A stretch of DNA of 64,000 nt, from positions 186,001 through 250,000 of the forward strand of contig JAWKTX010000003.1 of the NCBI GenBank assembly GCA_041398825.1, written 5' to 3'. Below the pieces are notes generated by a model, which was given only the letters and a program-made list of their open reading frames with translations, did no database searches and was not told the DNA's origin. Shown here piece after piece: positions 36,127-45,540 of the stretch (positions are counted from its first letter, which is position 1; every line of letters starts with the position of its first letter). The stretch is from Planctomycetaceae bacterium. GTDB taxonomy: Bacteria; Planctomycetota; Planctomycetia; Planctomycetales; Planctomycetaceae. The translations under genes and the position numbers were made by a program.

Positions 36127-36457
36127 GTCGTACTGAAACGATGGACCTTTAATGACTTTTCTCCAGCAGGAAACTGAGTTCTGATTCCGGAAGTATCGCA
36201 TCCAACCTGAATTTGACAACGCATCGTCACCCATTGAGTCCCGAAATGGCGTCGCATTAACCATCATGCAGGAACCCGGGAAATTTCGCGTCCGGAGTTT
36301 CGCCAGAGTGACTCGGTTCAACAATTGTGGCTCCATTGTTAGTCTGGAGGGCCAGCGTTCATAACTCCTTCATTCATTTTCGATACTCCACAGAAACCGG
36401 CGAGTACGAAAGTGTCCCCGCCAAATACACCTCCCATTGTCATTCAGGAGTGGCTCT
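36127..36457. other. Divergent intergenic region upstream of the CehA/McbA-like gene
   Basis: 331 bp if the zinc-ribbon gene starts at 36126. It should hold two divergent promoters. AGGAG at 36446-36450 is the ribosome-binding site of the plus-strand gene. A short AACAAT/ATTGTT inverted repeat lies near 36323-36343; nothing stronger was seen. Confidence 0.4.
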
Positions 36458-39112
36458 ATGTCCTCAGGTTCACTGCCAACGTTTTCCGCGGATTCTCATG
36501 GCCAGCGGCCCCTTTCTCCTAACATGATTCCGATGCTGGCGTCGTTGATTGTTGTCACAGTCGTCTTCACCAGTTGCTCCCGTTCAAGTGCGCAGATCGC
36601 GAAGTCGGGACCGACGATGGTTGCAAGACTGACCCCCGAGAACTGGAATGATCTGGTTCCGAGGGGCAAAGAAGTAGATGCGATCTACGGCGATATCGTT
36701 CTTCGGAATGAATTGATCACTGCTGTGATTGCAAACCCTGCCAGCACCCGGAACGCAAACATGACCGTGAAATCCGTCGGAGGTTGCCTGATCGATCTCG
36801 CAGTGAATGATGCCGCATCAGATCAGCTGAGTGCATTCTATCCCGGACGCAGAGTATTCCGATTCGAGGATGGTGTCAGTGTGGGTTCGCATGGTAAGTC
36901 TGTGACGTTGGGGGGAGTCACGGCAACGGCATCGACATCGGAACTTACAATTCAGTCCAGGGGTGGCGGAAGCCAACCTGATTGCGTTGTGAAGTATTCG
37001 ATTGAAGGCGGTAAGCCGTATGTAAAGATTTCATCGACGTGGACCAATACCTCGGACAAGGAAATCAAACTCACGCTCGAGGATGACCTTCGCGCCGATG
37101 GGGGCAAAGAAGACATGCCCAAGGTCCCCAACGGCACACACGAACTTTTCTGGTTTCAGGATATTCACTGGCAGCAGGCCTATGGCGTATCAGCCCCCGG
37201 ATACACGATTCGCTGCAACAGTAACGCGAGAGAATCTGTATTGTCGTACGAGGCAGTTGATGGTCGCGATATGATCCTTAAGCCAGGTGCATCGTTTGAG
37301 TTTGTTCGCCACGTTTATGTAGCGAAAGATCTTCCGTTGGTACTTGCGATGCACGAAGAAGAGTCGGGCCGTGGTGCGAACCATCGAAACGTGACCCTTG
37401 TTGTGCAGGATCATCAGGCGAAGCCCGTTACAGGTGCCAGAGTTGAGTTGAAGGTGAATGGACATAGCCGTGGCATCGCGGTGTCCGACCAGGAGGGGAA
37501 GATCCAGACTGCGTTGCCGACAGGAGACGGTTTGGCTGAGGTTTCGCTGGCTGGCCTGAACTTCGCGTCTTCGAAGTTCAGGATCGAAGACACAACTTCG
37601 AATATTCCAATTAAGCTTGATGAATACACGCCCGGCACAGCAATGATCACGGTGACCGATGCGGAAGGACGTTCCATCCCGGCAAAAGTGGAATTCGACG
37701 GAAGCGGAGACACACAAACCCCCAACTGGGGGCCGGAGACTGCCGAGCATTTCGTTCGAAACCTGGCGTACACTCCAGACGGGAAAGTTCAGGCAACTCT
37801 GGCGTCCGGTACCTATGACCTCATCATCAGCCATGGACCGGAATACGATGCCGAGTTCACGAAGCTGCAGGTCGATGCGGGCAAGACGTCAGAAGTTCAG
37901 GTAAAGCTGTCGCGAGTCGTCAACACGACTGGATGGGTAAGTGCCGATTTTCACAGCCACAGCTCACCATCGGGTGACAACACAGGAAGTCAACTGGGAC
38001 GTGTTTTAAATCTGGCCGCGGAACACGTGGAATTCGCTCCCTGCACGGAACACAATCGCATCAGTACCTACGTCGATCACATTCAGAGTCAGAATCTTGG
38101 TGCATTTCTGTCGACAGTGTCGGGGATGGAACTGACAGGCTCTCCACTGCCACTCAACCATCAGAATGCATTCCCTTTGATTTACAAGCCACGAACGCAG
38201 GATGGTGGTGCGCCGACACCAGACGGGAGTCCGGAGACTCAGGTCGAGAGGCTGGCGGCGTGGGATAACAACAGCGAAAAGCTTATTCAGCAGAATCATC
38301 CCGACATCGGCTGGTTGTTCTACGACAAGGACGGAAATCAGGAACCGGACACAGGGTACTCTCGTTCATTCGAACACATCAACGTCATGGAGATTCACCC
38401 CATCGATCCGATTCTTGATCTCGGTCCGCTGGATAGTCGCAACGGAAAGCCGTTTGGCAATTCCCGAATGTTTAACTGGCTTCAGCTTCTGAATCAGGGG
38501 TTTCGTATTTACGGAGTCGTCAACACCGATTCTCATTACAACTTTCATGGTTCAGGTGGCCTGCGACTGTGGCTCAAGTCTTCAACGGACGACCCCGCTG
38601 AAATCGACTCGGATGAAATGAAATCCGTTTCCCGCGCTGGAAACATCATCATGTCAAATGGCCCGTTCATCGAGTTCACGCTGGCGGATTCGGCCAAACC
38701 AGACGATGTCCGAATCGCAGGTCAGGACCTTGCAGCCTCTTCAGGGAAACTGAACGCAAGAATCAAAGTGCAGACACCAAACTGGTTCGACATCGATACG
38801 GTCTTTGTGCTCGTCAACGGACGAAAAAGAGACGACTTGACTTTTACTCGAGACACGCACCCCGACATGTTCACGACCAGCACCGTGAAGTTTGATCAGA
38901 CCCTCAGCTTCCCGGTGGAATCTGACGCTCATGTCATCGTGGTGACTGGCCATCGCACAGAACTGCTCGGCGACGTTCAGGGCCCAGCATGGGGCGCCCA
39001 GCACCCGGCTGCACTGTCGAATCCTGTCTTTGTCGATGTCGACGGTGACGGCTTCAAGGCCAGTAAAGATACCCTCGATCATCCGTTGCCTGTAAAGTTC
39101 GTCGCCAAGTAG
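36458..39112 (+). CDS. CehA/McbA-family metallohydrolase with PHP domain, exported
   Basis: 884 residues from the ATG at 36458, with AGGAG seven bases upstream; a TTG at 36437 is in frame but less likely. A signal region (about 20-50) ends FTSCSRSSAQ, compatible with lipoprotein or signal-peptide processing. A beta-rich part (50-290) and Ig/carboxypeptidase-regulatory-like segments (about 300-480) precede a PHP metal-binding domain: ADFHSHSSPSGDN, PCTEHNRISTYVDH, SHYNFHGSGG. CehA/McbA members hydrolyse carbamate or phosphoester-type substrates with metal-bound water. This long version with N-terminal beta domains is common in planctomycetes. The substrate is unknown. A hairpin follows the stop. 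Confidence 0.82.
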   Translation: MSSGSLPTFSADSHGQRPLSPNMIPMLASLIVVTVVFTSCSRSSAQIAKSGPTMVARLTPENWNDLVPRGKEVDAIYGDIVLRNELITAVIANPASTRNANMTVKSVGGCLIDLAVNDAASDQLSAFYPGRRVFRFEDGVSVGSHGKSVTLGGVTATASTSELTIQSRGGGSQPDCVVKYSIEGGKPYVKISSTWTNTSDKEIKLTLEDDLRADGGKEDMPKVPNGTHELFWFQDIHWQQAYGVSAPGYTIRCNSNARESVLSYEAVDGRDMILKPGASFEFVRHVYVAKDLPLVLAMHEEESGRGANHRNVTLVVQDHQAKPVTGARVELKVNGHSRGIAVSDQEGKIQTALPTGDGLAEVSLAGLNFASSKFRIEDTTSNIPIKLDEYTPGTAMITVTDAEGRSIPAKVEFDGSGDTQTPNWGPETAEHFVRNLAYTPDGKVQATLASGTYDLIISHGPEYDAEFTKLQVDAGKTSEVQVKLSRVVNTTGWVSADFHSHSSPSGDNTGSQLGRVLNLAAEHVEFAPCTEHNRISTYVDHIQSQNLGAFLSTVSGMELTGSPLPLNHQNAFPLIYKPRTQDGGAPTPDGSPETQVERLAAWDNNSEKLIQQNHPDIGWLFYDKDGNQEPDTGYSRSFEHINVMEIHPIDPILDLGPLDSRNGKPFGNSRMFNWLQLLNQGFRIYGVVNTDSHYNFHGSGGLRLWLKSSTDDPAEIDSDEMKSVSRAGNIIMSNGPFIEFTLADSAKPDDVRIAGQDLAASSGKLNARIKVQTPNWFDIDTVFVLVNGRKRDDLTFTRDTHPDMFTTSTVKFDQTLSFPVESDAHVIVVTGHRTELLGDVQGPAWGAQHPAALSNPVFVDVDGDGFKASKDTLDHPLPVKFVAK

Positions 39113-39143
39113 TCAGCCAGTAAATCGGCCTGATTAGGGGTTC

Positions 39144-39166
39144 ACGGGGCGTTCCCAAAGCCCCGT
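39144..39166 (+). terminator. Hairpin downstream of CehA/McbA-like gene
   Basis: ACGGGGC (39144-39150) and GCCCCGT (39160-39166) pair perfectly around a nine-base loop, 32 bp past the stop at 39112. No T tract follows (TCGACTTC), so factor-independent termination is possible but not certain. Confidence 0.5.
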
Positions 39167-39304
39167 TCGACTTCACATGTGTACTTTGAAGTCCGGGTTG
39201 AAGTGGGTGCGCCGTGCCGTTGTGGAATCTCCTGCACCAACCCTGACCGAAGCAACGGTCAGCAGTCGATCGCTTCGTTCCAAAATCATCGGGGAAACGA
39301 CCAA

Positions 39305-42300
39305 ATGAAATGTCCGACACTTCTTGCAAGCGTTGTTGCCACGCTCCTGCTGATCAGGACTTCCCCGTTAGAGGCATATCAGCAGACGATTTCCTTGCCG
39401 TCATCTCCGGGTTGGTTCTCGCAAATCGTCCCGGACGTCTGGAGGTCTGTGCCAAAAGGAGAATTGGCGCCGGTAGACGGATACTCGTGGTTTCGGGCGA
39501 TGGTGTACGTGCCTGTGGAATGGAAGGAAGGCACCGTCACATTGTTCGTCGAATCGCTGGACGACGCACGAGCGGCCTACATCAACGGTACTCCTGTAGG
39601 AGCAACAGGTACGTTCCCGCCTCAGTTTCGAAGTGGTCTTGGTGAACGGGGGCGTTACTCGATCAGAACCGATCAGTTAAACCCGGGTGCATTGAACACT
39701 CTTGCGATTCGTGTCTATCAAAACGACCCCCGTCCAAACTTCAGCGTCGCACCACCAGTGCTGATGAACGAAACTCGAAAAGAAGCAATTCGATTGGAGG
39801 GCGCTTGGCAGTACAGGCCCGGTGATGACGATTCCTGGGGGAAGGCCACCCCTGAAATGTTCAACGTTCTGGAATCCGACCTACCATCAGAAACGGACGC
39901 CGCTGCAAGGGGCGTCTACCTCCGAATCGATCATGTCAACGACCTCGAACGCTACGTGATGCGACGAAATGGGGACACAGATCCTCTGTCGCCTGCCGAG
40001 GCTGAAAAGAGGTTCGTAACTCCGGATGATCTTGAGTTTCAGCTTGTGCTCAGTGATCCGGTGATTGCGCAACCGTTGTTCCTGACCTGGGACGAGCGGA
40101 ACAGGCTTTGGGTCATGGAGTATCGGCAATACCCGGACGTGGCCGGGGTGCGTATGCTCAGTCGCGATACGTTTCTGCGGTCAGTTTACGACAGCGTACC
40201 CGCTGCGCCGCCAAACCATGTTCGTGGTGCCGATCGCATCAGCATTCATGAAGACACCGATGGAGATGGCGTCTACGACCAGCATTCTGTGTTTGTCGAT
40301 GGATTAAACATTGCTTCGTCTTTTGCCATAGGACGGGGGGGCGTTTTCGTTACCAATCCACCATATCTTCTTTTCTATCCAGATGCTGACCACGATGGCA
40401 TTCCTGACGGAGATCCTCGTGTGCTTCTTGAAGGATTTGGACTGGAAGACTCTCACTCCGTCATCAACAGCATGCGTTTTGGTCCCGACGGTTGGCTGTA
40501 TGGCGCGCAGGGAAGTACCGTTTCTGCTGCGGTGAAAAAACCAGGCAGCACCGATCCACCAATTCGAACACTGGGCCAGCAGATCTGGCGATACCATCCG
40601 GAAAAGGAGGTCTTTGAGGTTTTCGCAGAGGGTGGTGGCAACACGTTTGGGTGCGAGATCGATTCGAAAGGGCGAGTGTTTTCCGGTCACAATGGCGGTG
40701 ATACTCGTGGATTCCACTATGTGCAGGGAGGTTATTACAGGAAAGGTTTCGGCAAACACGGTCCGCTGTCGAACCCGTTTGCGTTTGGGTATTTTGAGAA
40801 TATTAAACACCACAGCGTCGCCCGATTTACCCACAACTTTGTGATCTACGAAGACGACGTTCTGCCGGAGCGATACCATCGCCGGTTGTTCGGTATTGAA
40901 CCGCTGCAGGGGCAGGTGGTGATGAGCGACGTTCGACAGTACCAGTCGTCGTTTGAAACTGAGGATATCGAACGTGTGGTCAGAACTGACGACCCCTGGT
41001 TCCGACCTGTCGACATCAAGGTGGGTCCTGATGGATGCATCTATGTTGCCGACATGTATGAACAGAGGATCGACCATAGTAGCCACTACGCTGGTCGTGT
41101 TGATCGAACCACAGGGCGGGTCTACCGTCTGAAGCCACAACATCTCCGTCATGGCCTTCCGGCGACAGCATTCAAAGACGCAACCGCTGCGCAGCTGATC
41201 ACCGGTTTGGAAAATCCCATTCGTGAGCGACGGCAAACTGCGCTGCGATTGATCGGAGACAGAGCTGATGAAACGTTGCTTCCATCGTTCCGGAAACTGC
41301 TGGTAACGGGCGACGGACAAACACAACTGGAAGCCCTGTGGGCGATCTATCAATCCCACGGATTTACTGACGAAGTGGCGATCACGCTCCTGAAACACGA
41401 AAACCAGTTTGTGCGTGCCTGGACTGTTCGTCTCCTGTGCGATGATCGAGAGGTTTCGGACCCTGTTGCAGAAAGTCTGATTTCCCTGAGCCGTACGGAA
41501 CCCTACATTGAGGTTCGAAAACAGCTCGCCAGTTCCGCAAGGCGGCTTCCTCCCGAACATGCGTTGCCGATTCTGGGCGCATTGATTCGTTTTGATCAGG
41601 ACGCTGCCGATATTCACCAGCCGCTCCTGCTTTGGTGGGCACTGGAAGCTCAGATTGGGCCTGCGTCAGTCGATCAAATTCTTCATGAAATTCTCGCAGA
41701 CTCAACATCCTGGCAGTTACCGCTGGTGAAGAACGTTCTGCTCGCTCGACTGATGAAACGTTACGCTGTTTCAGGAACTCGCGAAGATTTGCTGCAGGCA
41801 GCCACACTATTAAAAGGGGCACCGGACGATGAGTGTGTGGATATTCTGTTAAAAGGATTTGAGGAGGCGTTCCAGGGGAGGTCCCTGGCGACCATTCCCG
41901 CCCCACTTGCCAAAGCAATTGCAGCGACGGGGCGCGGGTCCCTGGCCCTTAAGCTGCGACAGGGGCAAACGGAAGCGATCACAGAAGCGTTAAAGAGGAT
42001 TTCCGACACGAACACAAACAGTTCTGACCGCAGTCAACTGATCGAGATACTGGGGCAAACGGCTCCTGCCGAGTCATTGCGGCCACTGCTGCAGGTGGTC
42101 GCGGCTGAAAAAGATGACCGTGTTCTTTCTGCAGCGATTACGGCCTTGCAGTCATTTCATGATCCAGAGGTGGCTGTGTCGGTCGTGCGGCGATTCAATG
42201 AATTGTCACAGGATGCTCGACTTGCGGCCGAATCTTTGCTGGCAGCGAGGCCGGAATTTGCCACCGTCGCGCTCAACGCCGTAGATGAAGGACGATTGCC

Positions 42301-42880
42301 TGCCGACACGTTGTCCGCACAGACACTCAGAAAAATGCTGATGCACAATGATCCCCGAATTCAGCAACTCGTCGAGAAACACTGGGGGAAAGTGTCAGGT
42401 GCATCCTCGAATGAGATGCAGGCCGAAGTGAGCCGTATTCGACAGGTGCTGGACACAGGCTCCGGCAACCCCAAATCGGGAAAGAGACTGTTCATGCAGA
42501 ATTGCGGACGCTGCCATCTTCTCTTTGAAGAAGGAGGCCGAATCGGCCCGGATCTGACACCATTCGCTCGCGATAACACAGAACGCATGCTGATCAACAT
42601 TGTTAATCCGAGTCTTGAAATTCGTGAAGGCTTCGAGAATCACCTGGTCATTACCAACGATGGACGTATTCTGAATGGATTCCTTGCAGACAAGGACAGT
42701 CAGGTCGTAATCCTGAGGGGAGTTGATGGACAGAACGTCGTCATCCCTCAGAATGAGATTGACGAAATGACGGTCGTGCCTCAATCTGTCATGCCGGAAG
42801 GCAGTCTCAAATTACTGGACAACCAGCAGCTACGTGACTTGTTCGCCTATCTGCGAAGTTCGCAACCTGTGAACTATTAA
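39305..42880 (+). CDS. PVC-type cytochrome c (beta-propeller, HEAT repeats, C-terminal heme)
   Basis: 1191 residues from the ATG at 39305 (GGGGAAACGA upstream); the frame is open to 39179 but the signal peptide (about 1-23) fixes the start. Residues 25-190 form a jelly-roll module; a membrane-bound-dehydrogenase-type beta-propeller follows (about 240-620, e.g. GPDGWLYGAQGS, GPDGCIYVADMYEQ). HEAT-like helices cover about 640-1040. The C-terminal PVC heme domain has CGRCH (C1067, C1070, H1071), GRIGPDLTPFA, then EIDEMTVVPQSVMPEG and DLFAYLRSS. Unlike the first PVC cytochrome it stops after the heme domain. A periplasmic or surface sugar/alcohol dehydrogenase role is commonly assumed but unproven. 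Confidence 0.88.
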   Translation: MKCPTLLASVVATLLLIRTSPLEAYQQTISLPSSPGWFSQIVPDVWRSVPKGELAPVDGYSWFRAMVYVPVEWKEGTVTLFVESLDDARAAYINGTPVGATGTFPPQFRSGLGERGRYSIRTDQLNPGALNTLAIRVYQNDPRPNFSVAPPVLMNETRKEAIRLEGAWQYRPGDDDSWGKATPEMFNVLESDLPSETDAAARGVYLRIDHVNDLERYVMRRNGDTDPLSPAEAEKRFVTPDDLEFQLVLSDPVIAQPLFLTWDERNRLWVMEYRQYPDVAGVRMLSRDTFLRSVYDSVPAAPPNHVRGADRISIHEDTDGDGVYDQHSVFVDGLNIASSFAIGRGGVFVTNPPYLLFYPDADHDGIPDGDPRVLLEGFGLEDSHSVINSMRFGPDGWLYGAQGSTVSAAVKKPGSTDPPIRTLGQQIWRYHPEKEVFEVFAEGGGNTFGCEIDSKGRVFSGHNGGDTRGFHYVQGGYYRKGFGKHGPLSNPFAFGYFENIKHHSVARFTHNFVIYEDDVLPERYHRRLFGIEPLQGQVVMSDVRQYQSSFETEDIERVVRTDDPWFRPVDIKVGPDGCIYVADMYEQRIDHSSHYAGRVDRTTGRVYRLKPQHLRHGLPATAFKDATAAQLITGLENPIRERRQTALRLIGDRADETLLPSFRKLLVTGDGQTQLEALWAIYQSHGFTDEVAITLLKHENQFVRAWTVRLLCDDREVSDPVAESLISLSRTEPYIEVRKQLASSARRLPPEHALPILGALIRFDQDAADIHQPLLLWWALEAQIGPASVDQILHEILADSTSWQLPLVKNVLLARLMKRYAVSGTREDLLQAATLLKGAPDDECVDILLKGFEEAFQGRSLATIPAPLAKAIAATGRGSLALKLRQGQTEAITEALKRISDTNTNSSDRSQLIEILGQTAPAESLRPLLQVVAAEKDDRVLSAAITALQSFHDPEVAVSVVRRFNELSQDARLAAESLLAARPEFATVALNAVDEGRLPADTLSAQTLRKMLMHNDPRIQQLVEKHWGKVSGASSNEMQAEVSRIRQVLDTGSGNPKSGKRLFMQNCGRCHLLFEEGGRIGPDLTPFARDNTERMLINIVNPSLEIREGFENHLVITNDGRILNGFLADKDSQVVILRGVDGQNVVIPQNEIDEMTVVPQSVMPEGSLKLLDNQQLRDLFAYLRSSQPVNY

Positions 42881-42970
42881 GAGATGGCGTTCTGCACAAG
42901 CGCAGGACGTCCGCATTCCCTCGCAGACACGGCGGCATTCTTTGTAAACGCCGCAAGCTAACCTAACATC

Positions 42971-43063
42971 CTGTCGAAAAACGGGACTGGCTCAAGCAGG
43001 AGACCTTAAAACACGATTGTTTCCAGTCGTCCAGCGTGCCTGTCCCGGCTTTTCAACGGACAG
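42971..43063 (+). repeat. Palindromic ~92-bp repeat, copy 3
   Basis: 93 bp, direct orientation. It begins CTGTCGAAAAACGGGACTGG and ends GGCTTTTCAACGGACAG; the ends pair, and inner GACTGG and CCAGTC pair as well. It lies 90 bp after the PVC cytochrome stop and is followed after nine bases by copy 4. Confidence 0.88.
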
Positions 43064-43072
43064 CTAACAGCC

Positions 43073-43163
43073 CTGTCGAAACATGGGACTGGCTCGAACC
43101 GGAGGCCTCAAAACACCACAATTTACCGCCACCCAGCGTGCCTGTCGCGATTTCAAAGGACAG
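43073..43163 (+). repeat. Palindromic ~92-bp repeat, copy 4 (tandem with copy 3)
   Basis: 91 bp, same orientation as copy 3 and more diverged in the centre (CTCGAACCGGAGGCCTCAAA). It ends GATTTCAAAGGACAG, five bases before the stop codon of the minus-strand gene at 43169. Confidence 0.82.
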
Positions 43164-43168
43164 CTAAG

Positions 43169-45379
43169 CTAAGCATCCTCAGCAGACCGTGAGTCTAAGG
43201 ATCGTTCGAGTAAAGGTCCGAACCAGGATGAATAACGACCACCGCGGAGACTGCCGGGAACGACGAGCGATGCGTTTGCGTTTTGCAGAGTCGCGTCATT
43301 CCAAAGTCCACCATCAATCACTGCGTCATCCAGGAAAACGCGTTTCAGTCGTTGAACCCTGAGAAAGCCTGTGGCCTCCCATAGAACGTCTCCTGTGTCC
43401 ATTGCGGAAACAAGGACGGTTCGAACCTCGGACGGTGCTTTATCTTGCTCTGGACTCGAAAAACCCACCAGCCAAAGATCGACATTCTCGTAACAGGCTC
43501 CGCTCGTCTCAATGGATGCTTTCGCGCTGACAGTAACACCCTGGTAGCAAAAGCACAGTCGTTCTGTGGGCTTCATATGCAGCAACACAGATCGCAAGAC
43601 TCCATACGTCAGTTCTTCATTCAGATCCCGGTTCGATCGGCTTTGCAGCAAACGCCTGTACTGCTCGCTGAAAATGGAATCCGTTTCCCGGGGAGTCCGC
43701 CGGAAATAGCCAGCTGTTTCGCGCGCCAGCCTTTCAACTTCGGTGTGTTCACAGAGCGTTAAACCAGCGGTCTTAGCCAGTTGCTGCAGGAACATCTCGG
43801 TGATCTCCGAAGCCGGATCAATGTCCGGTGGCTCAAACGTCGAACGAGGCAGCCAGTCTTTGTCGGTGCAGGCGATTCTCTTTCGTGTTTCATCATCAAC
43901 CCTTCCGATCAGTGGGCTTGTCGCGAGAAAATTCCGACATTGCTCAGAATCCCATCCGCAACAGGCCGTAATAAAACCGCTCAGCGAATAAATCGCTTTG
44001 GACGCTTCCTCCTGAGAAACATTCAAACGCTTGTCTGCGTTCTGATGGCCTGTTGGTTTCAGTTTGATGTCGAATCGAGACTCAAAGTCACTCCTCCAGT
44101 CCTGCGCGAGTTCACGCGTTGCTCCGTGGATGTGTCTTTCAAAGAACGTTTCCAACTGGGTCGCAAGGTTCTCTCGTTGATCACGGGACAGCAGCGTGGG
44201 ATCGGGAAGTCGCATCCCGGTTGATCGGTGATTCGCCAGACACCGGTAGAGATAAATGCGATCATACTCGTTTCGAAGGGGTAGCGCAGTGATGGCTCGA
44301 AGTCCCTCGCTCAGACTATCGCGTGAGACTGGAAATCTGGAGACCAGTTCCACAAGTTCTGTGCCGGCAATCCACGCATAATCACGCTGTCGAAACCCGG
44401 GGCCGTAAACAGATGCAACTTCAACTCCGACAACTGTCACAAGATCATGCAGGACAGCGATCGCCTGTTTTTCCACCATATTCTCTACGAACTTTGACGC
44501 ACCTCGTTTGCCCACTTCTGTCGCCAGCCACCATGCGCCCAAAGTGACCGGATTGGTGGCACTCGCAAGGCGACCTGCGTACAGGCCTCTGGTCAGGTAG
44601 GTCAGCCATGGCGCGGCTTTCTTATACGTACCGTAGCCGGAGGCTGCCTTTTGAAAGTAGCTGTACAATGATTTGAAGTTGGATCGCTGCACCCCCAAAG
44701 GCAACTGTTCCAGAAGGACAAGCGCATGCAGGCAGATTCGGCTGGAAGCGCGTGCCAACTGTTCGAAACTGGTTTCCAGAAGAGGATGCTGACTATCGGG
44801 GGAGTAGACCCTGGCGATGCTTTTCACGAGTGCATGAAGTTCCGTCCGGATCGCCTCGGTATCCAACCCACCGTCGACCCAGTATCCATTGATACGAATC
44901 TTCTCATAAACCCGTTCTGCCTCGGCTTCAAGAATTCGATTGACCTGTTTGTCTTTCTCAGAAAGCTGGCTGATCGAAGCCATATCTGCTTCCGAAAATA
45001 CCTGCTCGCTCTTGTCAGGGTATTCCATGATCTCCTGAAACCGCGCCATACGCGTCGCCAGATCTCTTTCCCGCTCGGCTAGTCGGTCTGAGAGCTGGTT
45101 GAATCCATCCGCGGTACTTGCACGCAGCACTTCGAATTCTTCTCGTTCGCGTAGAAGTGCATTCCTGACGGAATCGAGGCTGGTTGCCTGGTCATCTGTC
45201 GTTCCCTGCCTGTTAGCTGATCCCCTGAGAAGGATCACAATCATTGCCAGACTGATGAAAAGTGCGACGGATCCCCAGCCAAAGACAGTTCCATCACCCG
45301 ACTGAAAAAGCACCACCGCGACGATCACGTGACAAAGGATGCAGACGGAAACAGCCACTAGTCTTGTGTTGGTGGGCAC
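43169..45379 (-). CDS. Unrecognised membrane-anchored protein with N-terminal coiled coil
   Basis: 736 residues, no family recognised. Two membrane spans lie at about 6-25 and 34-52. A Glu/Arg-rich coiled coil (about 65-145) follows, then a helical body with a Trp/Tyr/Gly-rich semi-hydrophobic stretch near 265-305 (PWLTYLTRGLYAGRLASATN) and a C-terminal beta-rich part (about 600-736). The topology suggests a membrane anchor with a large soluble part on one side. It ends next to the tandem repeats and is 161 bp from the start of the pentaheme gene's 3' end. No catalytic motif is evident. A cytoskeletal or membrane-organising role would be a guess. Confidence 0.7.
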   Translation of the reverse strand: MPTNTRLVAVSVCILCHVIVAVVLFQSGDGTVFGWGSVALFISLAMIVILLRGSANRQGTTDDQATSLDSVRNALLREREEFEVLRASTADGFNQLSDRLAERERDLATRMARFQEIMEYPDKSEQVFSEADMASISQLSEKDKQVNRILEAEAERVYEKIRINGYWVDGGLDTEAIRTELHALVKSIARVYSPDSQHPLLETSFEQLARASSRICLHALVLLEQLPLGVQRSNFKSLYSYFQKAASGYGTYKKAAPWLTYLTRGLYAGRLASATNPVTLGAWWLATEVGKRGASKFVENMVEKQAIAVLHDLVTVVGVEVASVYGPGFRQRDYAWIAGTELVELVSRFPVSRDSLSEGLRAITALPLRNEYDRIYLYRCLANHRSTGMRLPDPTLLSRDQRENLATQLETFFERHIHGATRELAQDWRSDFESRFDIKLKPTGHQNADKRLNVSQEEASKAIYSLSGFITACCGWDSEQCRNFLATSPLIGRVDDETRKRIACTDKDWLPRSTFEPPDIDPASEITEMFLQQLAKTAGLTLCEHTEVERLARETAGYFRRTPRETDSIFSEQYRRLLQSRSNRDLNEELTYGVLRSVLLHMKPTERLCFCYQGVTVSAKASIETSGACYENVDLWLVGFSSPEQDKAPSEVRTVLVSAMDTGDVLWEATGFLRVQRLKRVFLDDAVIDGGLWNDATLQNANASLVVPGSLRGGRYSSWFGPLLERSLDSRSAEDA

Positions 45380-45540
45380 GTTTGGCTCCTGGTTCCGTCA
45401 TGAATCGTGGACATAGCGTTTGACGTTTTCAAAGAGCAGCAGCTCTAACGTTAAACACCGGCAAGGATACTGAAGCAGTGACTTCGGTCTGGACGGGTTG
45501 CGAAATTATCGAACACAGCCTTCGATTGCCGACGGTGGTA

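Noticed and set aside
40304..41617. 437-codon open frame antisense to the second PVC cytochrome
   Set aside because: It lies wholly within a well-supported gene, shows no domain, and is a codon-bias shadow.
42971..43163. CRISPR-like tandem repeat
   Set aside because: Only two tandem units of ~92 bp with a nine-base gap, palindromic ends and no cas genes; the same unit occurs singly elsewhere.
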